Source: Dastarcus helophoroides
Lineage: Eukaryota; Arthropoda; Insecta; Coleoptera; Bothrideridae
DNA length: 64,000 nucleotides
Direction of reading: 5' to 3'
Assembly (NCBI GenBank): GCA_028583605.1
Contig: CM053329.1
Span: 4,774,001 to 4,838,000 of the forward strand
In this document: positions 25,281 through 36,690 of the stretch, in pieces
Layout of the letters: the number at the start of each line of letters is the position of its first letter
Numbering within the stretch: position 1 is the stretch's first letter
The notes under the pieces: generated by a model
What the model saw: only the letters and a program-made list of their open reading frames with translations
Told to the model about the DNA's origin: nothing
Databases searched by the model: none
Translations under genes and position numbers: made by a program

Positions 25281-25432
25281 AAAGACAAGTAGGTTTGAAC
25301 ATTTACCAGAGTTTGGAAACCAAAGACCGGAGTAGATCTTGTTTGATCTTATAACTTTGTCATGCCCAACTCGAACTTGACAAATGCTCTGGCGACAGTA
25401 ATACACTAACAGTAAGAAATTTCAAAAATTAC
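25281..25432 (+). repeat. Second diverged copy of the Y arm
   Basis: It begins with TAGGTTTGAACATTTACCAGA, as in 22580-22600. It continues with GTTTGGAAACCAAA, AGATCTTGTTTGATCTTA and CAACTCGAACTTGACAAATG. It stands in tandem with the copy at 25046. Confidence 0.65.
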
Positions 25433-26789
25433 TCAGTAGAGTTTCTAAGTATAGCGCCCCCCATTTGAATCTGTAAATGAAACTGTGAAATACCTTTCCC
25501 AAGTATTATGCAAATAAAATCCGATCTGCCTTATAATAGTGTCTATAAGCTAAAACGTGTAGTAGGGTAGAACGTATCAAATAGATATAATTATAAGAGA
25601 AAGATATTTCCGAATTTACTCCCGTAAAAAATGAAGTTGGTTGTGGTGGGTATTAATAATTTTCGTTGGACAAAAATGAAAAACATTAAAATAAAGTACA
25701 AATTAAAAAGCACTAACATTACTTCAGACTTCATTTTTGTATATTGTGCAGCATTTAAATATTCAAGTTTGTCACCACATACTAACATTGAAGTTCTTCA
25801 TATAGGTGAAATTTCAGTGCTAAGGATTGAAGGTGAAAATATTTAATAAAAAATTTTGAATTTTACTGATAAGACGTGTGAGTAGGTATTACTTACGTGT
25901 AAAGGCAAACTGCAATGTTACGGTTGAGAAAAAAGACAAACCTGCAAGGAAAATATAACATTAGGCTAATAGAAAATGGCACAATAAGTCAAATTTACAA
26001 CCACATAGTCAAATTATTATTCTCTATTGTATAGAAAAAATCTATTTGCCTTAAAACATTTTCTAAATGTTTAGGGGCAAGAATCAAAGAAATATTACCA
26101 AAGTATTAACTTTGCACAATGTGCATTCTAAAATAGAACAAAATATACAATTTGCAGTACGTTATGGAACGCGACAATATAAATACAAAATTACGAGTAT
26201 GTTCGTAGCTAGGTACTAAGTATACGTTTCCTTCCAATTAAATATGCTAATATGATTTTTGTTCATGTAATTTATCCGAACGTAATTTATACAACATGGG
26301 TGAAGTTGGGTGGGAGCTAGGGGGGTTTAGCTCACCAAAAGTTGGACTTGGCTCCCCAAGAGAAAATTTATGTCCTACAAGGATTTGAGTTTTTATGGTG
26401 GATAAAAATTGTTCGGAGGGACGAAATAGAAAAATATAAATCAAGGAGCTTTTTTTGGCCTACAAAAAAATTCGATGGAAGTACACAAATATAAATTGAT
26501 GGTTGAAAAATTGGATAACCTTTTTTTTTGGTCCACACAAAACGAATTCAGTCAACAGCGAGTTTGGCTCGCAAAATTAGGGTTTCCTACCAATTACTAC
26601 AGTGAACAGTTAAAAGACCAAAATAAATCATTTTTACCCAGGTATAAATTTAAAATTTTATCCAAATTTTCTTGTGTTATAATTGAAAACTAAACAAAAT
26701 ATCTATTTTCATATATACATACCTTCTTCTACAATCAATCGAAAAATTTGTTGAACTAATAACTGTTTTGATAATGTCTCAAATAAAAA
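25433..26789. other. No recognisable gene
   Basis: AT-rich DNA. The overlapping frames at 25591-25846 on both strands are low-complexity. Confidence 0.45.
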
Positions 26790-27530
26790 GCATTCGTGCT
26801 CAATTCGCAATAGGTCGATGACTAACATAGTTTATGAGATCGCCTCGGACTGCGCTAAAATGTTCGATTCCAACCGCAATTACTGAGTTGCGTGAACTAG
26901 TGCTGTATATAAATATGTTCATTTAAATTAAATAATGACAAAAAAAGACAAATTCAATCTGCATTCTGTCCTTCTGCTAAATCTAAATTTTTGTTTGAAA
27001 GAGCTTATTACTATATGGGTCAAAAAGTATTGTAATGCAAGCACCTATTTTTCCCTAAAATATTTTTCTCTCAACAACTATTACGATATAAAAAAACCCT
27101 GCAGTTTTCCGATAATATATGACCTAATATCTACGAACCCTATTATAATCTAAATTTTATATTTAGAAACCTAGGAGAGCAGGGACATGGTCATTTCTGA
27201 CACATTTTGAACTATATCTTTAAGACGACTGGACAAAAAATTATTAAAAAAATATTTTAGGATCCTTTCTTTTTCAAATGAGACCTCACACAATATATTA
27301 CCTGAAACTAGATTTTCCAGGCACCAAATTAACCACCCATTTTATTTTAAAATATTTTCTTGTTCTAATCGTTGGCTGGCGGTATTTGCGGGGGTCATTG
27401 AGCACTAACGTAATGCAAAATTTTAAATTTCTACGTTACATCGAGGAAAACCTTCTTTGTTTGAGAGGAGAGTGAGATTATAAGGGTTCCCTTTATTTCT
27501 TTCTAAGGTACGGAACTCTAAAAAAAACAT
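26790..27530 (-). repeat. GGGTTCCGT-hairpin dispersed repeat (copy B, longest)
   Basis: Read on the minus strand, it starts with the decayed hairpin GAGTTCCGTACC...GGGAACCC (27520-27485). It then has about 350 bp absent from copy A, and continues through ATTATCGGAAAACTGCAGG (27118-27100) to the GTCCGAGGCGATCTCATAAA block (26855-26835). It is the best reference for the family in this window. No open frame is convincing. It is probably a non-autonomous transposable element. Confidence 0.7.
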
Positions 27531-29183
27531 AAAAAAATTGGAGATCCTTCTTCTTTTTTTTTATTTGACCACTGGAAAATTAAACTAAAAATAATTTGAG
27601 GACCGGTTTTGATGACCCTAAAAAAATTAGCTTCGAAAAATCTTTTTACATACTTAACGACATAAGTGGATTGTATCTTTATTCGTAAATCAAAGGGCGC
27701 TTCAGTCCCCTAGATGGGATTAACTAACTTCGCTCATGGATGGGTTCAGGACTTTTCATTAACCAACAACACCACCCGGATTTTTTTTTACAGTTGATAA
27801 GCCACAGAAATCCGTCTCGTACACGAAGATCGCGAGGCAAGTGAACCGGTCATAAAAACGTGGCATTCCACCAGGAGTGGTTGCTAGTGTATATTTGTAA
27901 ATAACAAGTTGTCACACTGAAAAACTTTGCCTCTTTATGTGTGTCAATTTAGTTAATTAGTAGAATTTTGCAAGTCCGATAGTTGCAGCATTGTAAAAAT
28001 AACACGACTATGAGTTTGTCAAACAATGTGACACTTGTATTAAACTGATTGAAGAACTGATTTACACATACAAAATTTAAAATTTTTGATATTCACGCCA
28101 AATTTGCTTGCTTTCAAGGATCACAACTGTACATAAAGAAAAGTTTAATAACACTGACCTAATTGACTGGAAATTTAAATTATTTGACAAATAAAATTTA
28201 TGTATGATTACTTCAATTTCGCCGTCTTCACAGAAATATATTAAATGAGCTGAGCTGCCGCATATTCTTATGCACTAATTATTTTTCTGAAATCGGTTGA
28301 GAATGCCTTCTCTCGCCGCAATTTCAAGCCCCAAAATACGTTATTCCATTATATTAGTCTGTTGCTAAGGAATCATCACAAAACTGTCCTAGAAAGTTTT
28401 TGGCGTCCTAGGCCGAGAAAGTAGATAATTTTCTCGTATCGGATAACAAGAAAATAGTGATTGTCACGAAAACTATTTAATAGAAAATCAAAAGATAATG
28501 AATAATATAACGGATTTATAAAAATTCTCTAATTTAAAGAATACTGATTGCGATTTCAGAAAAAATAGTATATATACCTCGTACTAAAAGCACATGCCCA
28601 TACTTCGAAGTTTCTTACATCGTCGTCGGGGAATATTCTGCTTTGACCACTAGATACACACTATACTATTATCAGTTACCTTTTGTTTTAAAAACCGTTT
28701 AGTGAATGTATATATAGATCTGGGCAAAACTGATTCTATAGAGTTCAAGTTACACAATATAAAAACCTGAGATGATCCGCAGCTTTTTCTGTAATAAAAT
28801 TGAATTAAATCTCTAGGTATAAACAAATCTTCGTAAGATTACAGACATGTAAAATTACAGTTAATTTTAAATTCCAATAACATTTAAACAGCTTATTAGT
28901 TAATTGGTTCGAAATTTTCGCAGTGGTTTTAGTATTAGGTGGGCCAGATTTTGCTAAATTTCTGTTTGCCTCTTTTAACTTTGATATACTTCCAAAATAT
29001 CCTTAAATATATGATCGTTGAAGTCAATATTCCACATTAATAACTTGAAAATTAAAACGCTACTTTATTTTAATATTACTTATTATATTCATTATGTCAT
29101 TCTTATTATCAAACATAACTGTCGAAATAGAGGATATACTTCTTCCGCGATTGGACTGTGTCAAAGAACTACTAAAAGTGTTC
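27531..29183. other. No supported gene
   Basis: Mostly AT-rich. At 27781-27795 a T-run followed by ACAG precedes a GC-richer stretch of about 50 bp. It reads DKPQKSVSYTKIARQ, with a possible donor CAAGTGA near 27838. It could be a small exon, but nothing else supports one. Confidence 0.35.
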
Positions 29184-29218
29184 GACGTTTCGCCCACCAC
29201 CGTAGGGGGCTTCTTCAG
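29184..29218 (-). ncRNA. Hammerhead-ribozyme-like motif
   Basis: On the minus strand CTGAAGA (29218-29212) fits the CUGANGA core. It is followed by a stem whose outer arms are GCCC and GGGC (29210-29192), then GAAAC (29191-29187) and GTC (29186-29184), the usual cleavage triplet. The order matches the minimal hammerheads found in Penelope-like and other mobile elements. Stem III is minimal and I cannot test stem I, so activity is uncertain. The overlapping short open frames are not genes. Confidence 0.5.
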
Positions 29219-29288
29219 GAACAAAGAAATAAAATATAAGGAAATATACAAAAATGAAAATGAAAAAAGGGGCCAATTTCAAAACATC

Positions 29289-29432
29289 AGAGCACGGTAA
29301 CTCAGTATGTCCACCATACCAGAGGCGAAGCTCTTCTGAATTGAAAATTTGGTACAAAGGATAAGACAGAAGAGCACGGTAACTCAGCATGTCCACTATA
29401 CCAGAGGCGAAACTCTTCTGAAGAAGAGTTTC
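29289..29432. repeat. Two-unit tandem repeat ending in a palindrome
   Basis: A unit of 52 bp at 29289-29340 recurs at 29371-29422 (period 82 bp, few mismatches). Each unit starts AGAGCACGGTAACTCAG and ends GAGGCGAAxCTCTTCTGAA. The second unit runs into a palindrome at 29409-29432, GAAACTCTTCT paired with AGAAGAGTTTC around a 2-base centre. It lies 70 bp from the hammerhead-like motif and may belong to the same element. Confidence 0.75.
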
Positions 29433-29628
29433 AGTCTTATGTCAGTCTTCATGTCGAAATAGATATTACTTGATGGGTTTGGAAAAAGAAAAAAATTGAA
29501 ATGTGCCTTGAAAATTTCAAACAAAATTTTTTCATGTTTTCAATCAATCATCGTATTGCTTTCTTTATTACAGCAAATGGTTTTTAGTTTTAATTGCAGA
29601 AACATATGCTAGATATTTCTATTAGGTA

Positions 29629-30600
29629 GGTCAATGGCACCAGTAATTGTCATCGCCTCAGTAGTTGTCATCAGACATATTTTTGGAGAAAAAAATAAGT
29701 TATTACTTCTTTATTTTAATTCCCTTACGGTCTCAATTGCTCCTATATGTGTTTGCAACAATTTTAAATGAAGTTTTTAATGGCAGATGCCGATAAAAAT
29801 GCCTTTTCAAACAAAACAGCCTATAAGCTTTTTTCTAAAATATTTTGTAGTGATTGTTAGCGAATTTTGTCCTAAATTTAGACAGTTTTTATTGTAATGT
29901 AATGAATACATTTTTTTTACATGGAAATAGTATATGTTTGATGGACTTTGAATTAAAATGTTCTTATGTTTATAATTGGTTTTTGGTTATGAAAAATTTG
30001 GTTGCAACAATTACTGGATACAAAAAACCAAAATAATCCAGTAGATGTCATAATGTGACAATTACTAGTGAGATTGCTTATCTGAAGCTTAAAATCCAAA
30101 ATTAGTTCAGATAACTAGGTTAATGGCACCAGTAATTGTCATCACCCCAGTAGTTGTCAGCCAAAACATATTTTTGGAAAAAATAAGATACTGCTTCGTT
30201 ACTTTAATTCTCTTAGAATTAAAGTAACGATCTCAATCAGTTTCCATATGTATTTGCAATAATTTTAACTGAAGCTCCTAATGGTAGCAGCCCATACAAA
30301 TGCGTTCCCAAACAAAACAGTACATCAGTTCCTTGTCCAAAATATTTTGCTATGATTCTTAGAGAATCTATTAAGGTAAGTGGAAGTAATTTATCTCAAA
30401 TTTCAGCAGTTTTTATTGTAATGAATGAATTTCTTTTACATAGAAGTAAGGTATGTTTGATAGACTTTGAATTAAAATGTTTTTAGGTTTGTAATTAGAT
30501 TTTGGTTATGAAAAATTTGGTTGTGACAATTACAGGATACAAAAAACTAAAATAATCCTGTAATTATCACAATGTGGATAACTGACTATTAATAGATCTG
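29629..30600 (+). repeat. Tandem duplication of the transposon left end (about 489-bp unit)
   Basis: Unit 1 is 29629-30117 and unit 2 is 30118 to about 30600. Shared landmarks are GGCACCAGTAATTGTCATC, the AxTTTTATTGTAATG block, TATGTTTGATxGACTTTGAA and TTGGTTATGAAAAATTTGG. The units differ by many substitutions, so the duplication is old. The frame at 29854-30036 lies in unit 1 and is not preserved in unit 2. Confidence 0.8.
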
Positions 30601-30613
30601 TCAGTGACAATTT

Positions 30614-30823
30614 TTGTTTCAATCTACAGAGGAATCAGTTTTGGTTGCAATTAAAGCATGCAAACAACGGATGACGTATTCAAGGACTAATAAAACATGT
30701 AAAGCACCCAGGACGGCACTTAAAGATAAAGTTTTCCGGAAAAATAAAAAGACAAAACCGTACAATGGATGTAAAATATTACAAAAAAGGGGTTTTCACC
30801 TAAAAAAGGTTATCTTACACTGA
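30614..30823 (+). pseudogene. Pipsqueak-type HTH fragment of a transposase
   Basis: The frame reads EESVLVAIKACKQRMTYSRT followed by CKAPRTALKDKVF. This fits the HTH_psq pattern (A-x-x-A-V-x-x-G-x-S...A-x-x-x-x-V-P-x-x-T-L-x-x-R-V), a DNA-binding domain at the N-terminus of many pogo-like transposases and related proteins. The key glycine is replaced by arginine. The rest of the protein is absent, since after a basic stretch (KNKKTKP) a stop follows at 30821. It lies within TA-flanked inverted repeats, which agrees with a transposase origin. Confidence 0.6.
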
Positions 30824-31535
30824 CAATTTCGTGAATTTTACATAATTGGCAACAAACTAAAAAATAATAGCTACAAATTTTTTAAAAGTGACATCGATAT
30901 TAGGTTTCAGATACCAGTGTCCAAAATCCTGTAGGTAAAAAACAATTACCACGACCGAAAGTATTAAAACAACATACATAATACCTATACATATGCAAAC
31001 ATCAAATTACCATGTGACACCTTATTAAAATGCAGCTTAAATCCTGACAGAAATATGTAACTACTAAAGCACTGAACTAAACACTGTGGCTTGTGATTAA
31101 GTCCAAAAAAGGTTTCACCCCTTTTCCACATCGGCAATTAAATAAATAATTACTACGATATGTATTTCGTCAGCAGAACTGGCATTTTCAAGCGTACTAA
31201 TCTAAAAAGATTAGCAAAAGATGCATCGACGTCATCTACATTGAGATTCAAATCAATACTGGCAGTGTTTTGCTTTCTTTCCTATTTCTAATTGTTGAAC
31301 ACATCTGGTGCATGCAATTTTGACCTGCCACAAATAACCTTTGATCAACTGGTAAAATGACACTTTTTATTTAAAAAAAAAATTTCTTCACAAAAGACGA
31401 GTTGGTAGTTTCATAAGAAAGAAACTAATCTTCCTTTTAGGAATTAGTGATATTAAAAAAATGCATCGAGTTTTTTCTATTTCAGTAATAAGTTAAGGGC
31501 AGATTTAATAATGACAATTACTGGTGCCATTACCC

Positions 31536-33520
31536 TAGATCATAATCAATTTGTAATGTTACTGACCGTTAAATAAAGAGCATAAAGTAAGCATAAATCA
31601 CAAGAGTTATTCTTAAAGCGGATTGATATAACACAACAATGTATATCAATATTGCAATGCTTTATGTGAACTACGAAAAGTCGTAAATTTAACTGTAAAT
31701 TGCTTAAGTGAAATATAAACTAAAAACAACGTAATTTAAAAGAGAAGACACATTGAAGCATTAAGTAGCCCTCTTTGCTTTATTGAATCCTTAAGTCAAT
31801 TTAAAAGTATACAAAATCCACCTGTAAATGTATTTTGGAAGGTAACCAGTGTCCTTTTCGCAATAAAGCTTGAAAGAGCAGTAAAATTTTATGAATGTGA
31901 TAAAAACACCAATTGTAAACAATATGTGTTGGAAGGAGCAATATTCCCGAGGTAGCATTGGAAATTTCAATGCTGTTTTACGCTTGAAAGTTAGAATACT
32001 AAAAAGTTATGTCAAAGTAAACATTCAAATGCATAAAATGCCGTAGACTTTATATATTAGTTTCATTTCTGATAGTTACCCCTGCTACTAAAGTGGATGA
32101 TTTTGAGAGTTGGGCAAGAGTAAAGTGATAATTTCATTCGGTTTAGTTTATAACAACGTCGAACCAGCCAGAAAATCCTGCTCTTTCTCACAACTTAACT
32201 GAAATTCTCTTTGCTGTCGTAATTCAACGATTATTTACTGCTGTTGCGAAAATTAATACGAATTATGGCTGTAATCATAATTAGACCATTTTAGTTACAC
32301 AAGCAAGAAGCATAGTAATCCTAAAATGTATTTAGCGAACAAAGTTTGTACAGTTTGCTTTAATATATGGCATTTAAACTAATGGAAATTATTGATGTTT
32401 CTCCGAAGTTTTGCTATAAAATGCCCATTCATGTTTTGCCTCGCAACAATCTAACAAAATTCATCCTACACTAATAAAAAACGCTGATGAAATGAATTTA
32501 GGTAATATTGCATACCCCTACCCAATAGGTTCTGTTTTGCTCTATTATCGATTATTTTACCACATTATTATTATTGTGCAGCAAATTAATTTTAATACAA
32601 CATTTTGGGTAGGTGAGCCTTTATAAGCAATATGGCATTCACAAATGACGTTGGCTTAGTCGCTTACAAGGAAAGGTCGCGAATTGACCGGCGCCCACTT
32701 CGCTAAGGTTTGGATGTTTTAGAGGAGTGAATTGTAAGACTCTTGCGTTTTTTTATTGGTCGATAAATTATTCTATGGATAGTTCCCTCCCTCAAAATAG
32801 GGACTGTAAATGCCAATTTTGCTGTTTCTCGCATACCAAAAATATTATTCGATTTTTTTCTTATTGCAAAAGTTTCATTTAGAGGAAAAAATTTTTCCGC
32901 CTCCCTCACGGGGTAAACTACCTCATCTAAGGGTTTTGAGTACTAACAAAATAGTAATTATGACAGGAAAATGTTGAAAAAAAATATATGTAATTTTACA
33001 CACCAAAACCCATTCTACGTGTCTTTGGGTTCTGCGAAAAACAATTTTTGGGAGCTAATTGAGCAAATTCGTATATGATGATGTTTTTTTTTAAACATAG
33101 TATTTCGACGAGAAACTAAAATACATGATTTCTGAAAACTTTTCGTCATATTTGAATCTATCTCTACTGACATGTTTACTTTTCTCATCAGGAAATTTAG
33201 AAATTTACATTTTTTTAATTAAAATACCGAATTTAAACCTGTAATTATTTTGTCGAAAACAATTTAGTGCTGTTTATAATTTGATGACAGAATATAAAGA
33301 TGTGTGATTCTAATTAAACTAATCTCCTTTACATGTAACTAATTTCTGCAAGGAATTTAGATTTGAACGGGAATGTCCCAATGTTATATTGTTAGATAAG
33401 AATCCCTCCTCCACAATTTAAACACCAATTAATAACGGTAGTGGTACTTGTAATTACGATAATAACAAATAATAACATAAACTTAAAATATTAATTCATA
33501 AATGAGCCACTTCTGCCAGG
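31536..33520. other. No recognisable gene
   Basis: AT-rich DNA. The 68-codon minus frame at 32703-32909 is not recognised and has no supporting context. Confidence 0.45.
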
Positions 33521-33529
33521 CCCGAGCAA

Positions 33530-36500
33530 GCGCGGATCCAGAAAGGTTTCGCGGGGGGGGGGCACTTCCATTCCTACCCCACCCCCCTTTTACATGCTTG
33601 AATAGCGCCGCAGGCAAAAAATTTCAAGAAATTTCAAGGTCATGTGAGATTTTCAATTCAAAATTTAATAATATATAATTTTTATAGGAAACCAAGATCA
33701 AAATTCAAGAAATTATGAAATAAATAATATTTGTAACAGAAAAAGAGCAAAGAATTTGAAATTTCGAGATCAATGTTAAAACTACGAATTTTAAATCAAA
33801 ATAGTACAAAATAAAAATAAACACTTTGCTGTGCCAATTTTGAGAAAAAGATAAAGTTTATAAAATCCATAATTCACGAAAAGAAATTTTTCTTTAAATT
33901 AAAAAAAAAATTATAACATACCCATTCATTTCCATATTTTTGCAAAGCTCCTCTTCTCTTTCATTTCCTTATAAAATTCTGCTAACCAGATATTTTTTTA
34001 TCTTGGTCAAACATTGTGACAAAACAAATAAAACCAATAATACACCCACAAAACTAATCGTAAATGTTTTTTTTTTTTTATTTTAAAACTATGTTACTGT
34101 ATAGAGTATATAAATAGGGAAGGAAAACTAAAAGACTGACAGAAAAAATCAATGTGCAATTTGAGATAAAATTTTGCTCACTTTTTTTGGTTTTGGCTGT
34201 TTGGTAAATTCTGGGAACTCTTGTAAGCGATAATTACCAAGTATAGCGTCACGGCGTCTGATTACATTCCTAAACAAGAAAATCACTGGCGACCAGAGAC
34301 TAATAGCCCAGTCGGCGAAGCTTTTTTTTTGTACAACATAATCCGACAGCGATTTTATGATTGCAATCAATTAGTTGGGTAATTTTGAGAATAAATTCAA
34401 GTTAGCGCGGTGCGGGGGGCTGTGCGGTAGCCCCCATTTTGATAAACGCGTTTATGTAATTATCTCGATAATGGTTGGTCCTATTAAAAAAGCACAAGAG
34501 ATCATATTTGTAGAAAAATATATGACTTATTTTTGTATAGGATAAATATTTTAAAAGTTACTACGTTGAATTGTTTTATCTTTTTAGTTTTTTGATAATT
34601 CGTAAACTAAAAACACTACATTGATAATAGTTATTATCAAAGTTGTAGAGCATCAAAAAATTTACACATTTTGTATAAAACATTTTTTTCTAAAGTTTAT
34701 AATTTAAGAGCTATAATAAAATTAGTATCTGAGTTAATCAAGAAAATGGCGTTTTATCAAATTGCATGCGGAATAAATGCTGACTTATCGACAGCAGATT
34801 TTATTTTAACTGGAGTGTCTCATTGCTCCAATATTTACTGGACAAGTAAAGAATAGGTAAAATTTTAGATCTTTTGTAATTATAGCTTTTATAAACTATG
34901 ATCTTTTAAAAAATGTTTTTATAAAATTGATAGATAATTTTATACCCTACAAATATACTGTATATGGAACTACATTAAGAAAAAACTAAAGAGTGACAAT
35001 TTTTTGGAGTAATAATTTTAAAATATGTGTCTAAAAAATCTCTTCCAATAAAAATATTAAACTACTTATTTTTACACAAATATGATCTTTTCCATTTTTT
35101 CTTTTTTTCACAGTTACGCAGTGGGAAAATTTATTTGAAGTATAATTCAACAGCAATTTTATGAATACAACCTATTAGTGGGTCAATCCTGTCTATGACG
35201 CCAAGTGGTCGTGCGTTAGCCATTATTTTAGTAAATGCGTTTTTGTAAATATTTCGAGAATAATTGGTTTTACAAAGAAACTATGGTACAAGGAACCTAT
35301 AAATAAAAAAATGTTTATTTTGGCTGTTACTCTAAAAAGAGTAACAGCGTTGAAGTGTTCATTTTTTAGTTTTTGTTTAGTAAAATTAGTAAGCTGCTTA
35401 CAAGAATAATTCATAACAGTCACTATCAAAATTGAAAGAGAATTAGAAAATTTACACTTTTTTTTTAAATAGGTTTTTCTTAAATTTTTAGTGTCATAGT
35501 TTTAGAGCAATAAAAATGTATAGGTAGTGAGCAATTTGAACTTATTTCCCCACCTTAGAGGTAAAGTTCACGGCGCGTTTTTTTTTAACGTGGTATTTCC
35601 AGAAAGTCTAATCCACAGTAAAAATGTGAAATGAAAAACTATTTTAAGATTTTTTTTTGATGGTCCAGGTTCACTTATATCTATTACTCCGTCGAAGTCA
35701 CTGTATACATCTTCTACTATTTTATTCAAGATTAGATTAATGTGATGAAAATTTTTCTACAATTCATTGAAAATAAAATTTTATATTGTCTCATCAGATT
35801 AGCGTTTGGTGGTTAAAAGCGCCTTTGGCATAAATACACATTCGATTTCTAAAGTAGATCTTTACTGTGTTATATACTTTAGGTGGTGGCGAAATTCGTA
35901 AGTTAAAATTTATCAAGACCTTTCGATTTTCATGGCGTTATAACTCGCAAACTATTAACTTTAGAAAAATAAAATATATACAAAATTTGTAGAAAATTTT
36001 ACGATCTATAACTTTGATTATAACTGTTACCAACAAGTGCTATTCGTTTTGAAACTATTAAGAAAAAACTAAACAGTAAAAACGTTTCATTAGAATAACT
36101 CATAAAATATTCATTTTGTAGAAAAATGTGTTTAATAAAAAAGTTAAATTATATATTTTTCTATAAATATGGTCTCTTATATTTTCTTTATAGGATCAAC
36201 TATTCTCGATATATTTACTAAAACGCGTTTATCAAAATGGCGGCTGACGCACAGCCCCCCGCGCCGCGCCAACTTAAACATATGCTCAAAATTGACCTAC
36301 TAATAGATTGCAATAATAAAATCGCTGTTGGATTAGTTTGTATTTTTCACCTCTATAGCGATTTCCTCGCCGACTGGGCTAGCTCGACAGCATAAAATCC
36401 TGGGTGATGTTTACTTTACAATTCGCGAAAATATATCCAAGAAGGTGCCACAAGAAATCCAATCAGCAAAAGTATTAGCAATTATAACACCGGATATTAT

Positions 36501-36690
36501 GTCTTTGTCAGATTAGCTGTTAAAATATATGGATATACAATGAGATATCAATTTTGCTTAAGAATATTTCAATAACTTTTTATTTTTTATTTTATTTCGT
36601 ATTTTCCAATTATTTATTTTGAACTTCTTGAGCATCTCGGGGGGGGGGGCACTTGCCCCTGGTGCCCCCCCTTCACCGTCAATTGGCGCG
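33530..36690. mobile_element. G-tract-bounded block of alternating inverted units
   Basis: The block is bounded on the left by GCGCGGATCC (33529-33538) and a run of ten Gs before CACTTCC (33552-33569). On the right a run of Gs, then CACTTGCCCC and CCCCCCC, precedes AATTGGCGCGTCG (36639-36693). Read inward from each end the two are roughly alike, so they may be decayed terminal repeats. Inside, four related units alternate in orientation (listed separately). No transposase is visible. Exact ends and target duplication could not be fixed. Confidence 0.45.
34305..36380. repeat. Four alternating copies of an inverted unit of about 0.25-0.45 kb
   Basis: Unit 1 (plus, 34305-34725) starts AGCCCAGTCGGCGAAG and includes AACAxCGATTTTATGATTGCA, GGGGGGCTGTGCG and ATTTTGATAAACGCGTTT. 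Unit 4 (minus, 35930-36380) is its inverted partner and ends CTTCGCCGACTGGGCT-like. Unit 3 (plus, about 35120-35515) and unit 2 (minus, about 34860-35115) are more diverged but keep the CAGCAATTTTATGAAT, AATGCGTTTTTGTAAATAT and ATATGATCTTTT blocks. Units 1 and 4 would form a stem of about 420 bp. No protein is encoded. Confidence 0.75.

Larger units (their letters stand above)
29629..31535 (+). mobile_element. TA-flanked DNA transposon relic with duplicated left end
   Basis: The left end GGTCAATGGCACCAGTAATT (29629) and the right end, whose complement reads GGGTAATGGCACCAGTAATT (31535 backward), are inverted repeats of about 25 bp. Both are flanked by TA (29627-29628; 31536-31537). This suits the Tc1/mariner/pogo group. 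A second copy of the left end starts at 30118 after its own TA (30116-30117), so the first 489 bp are repeated in tandem. A short pipsqueak-type HTH frame lies inside. The DDE region is not visible. Confidence 0.7.
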
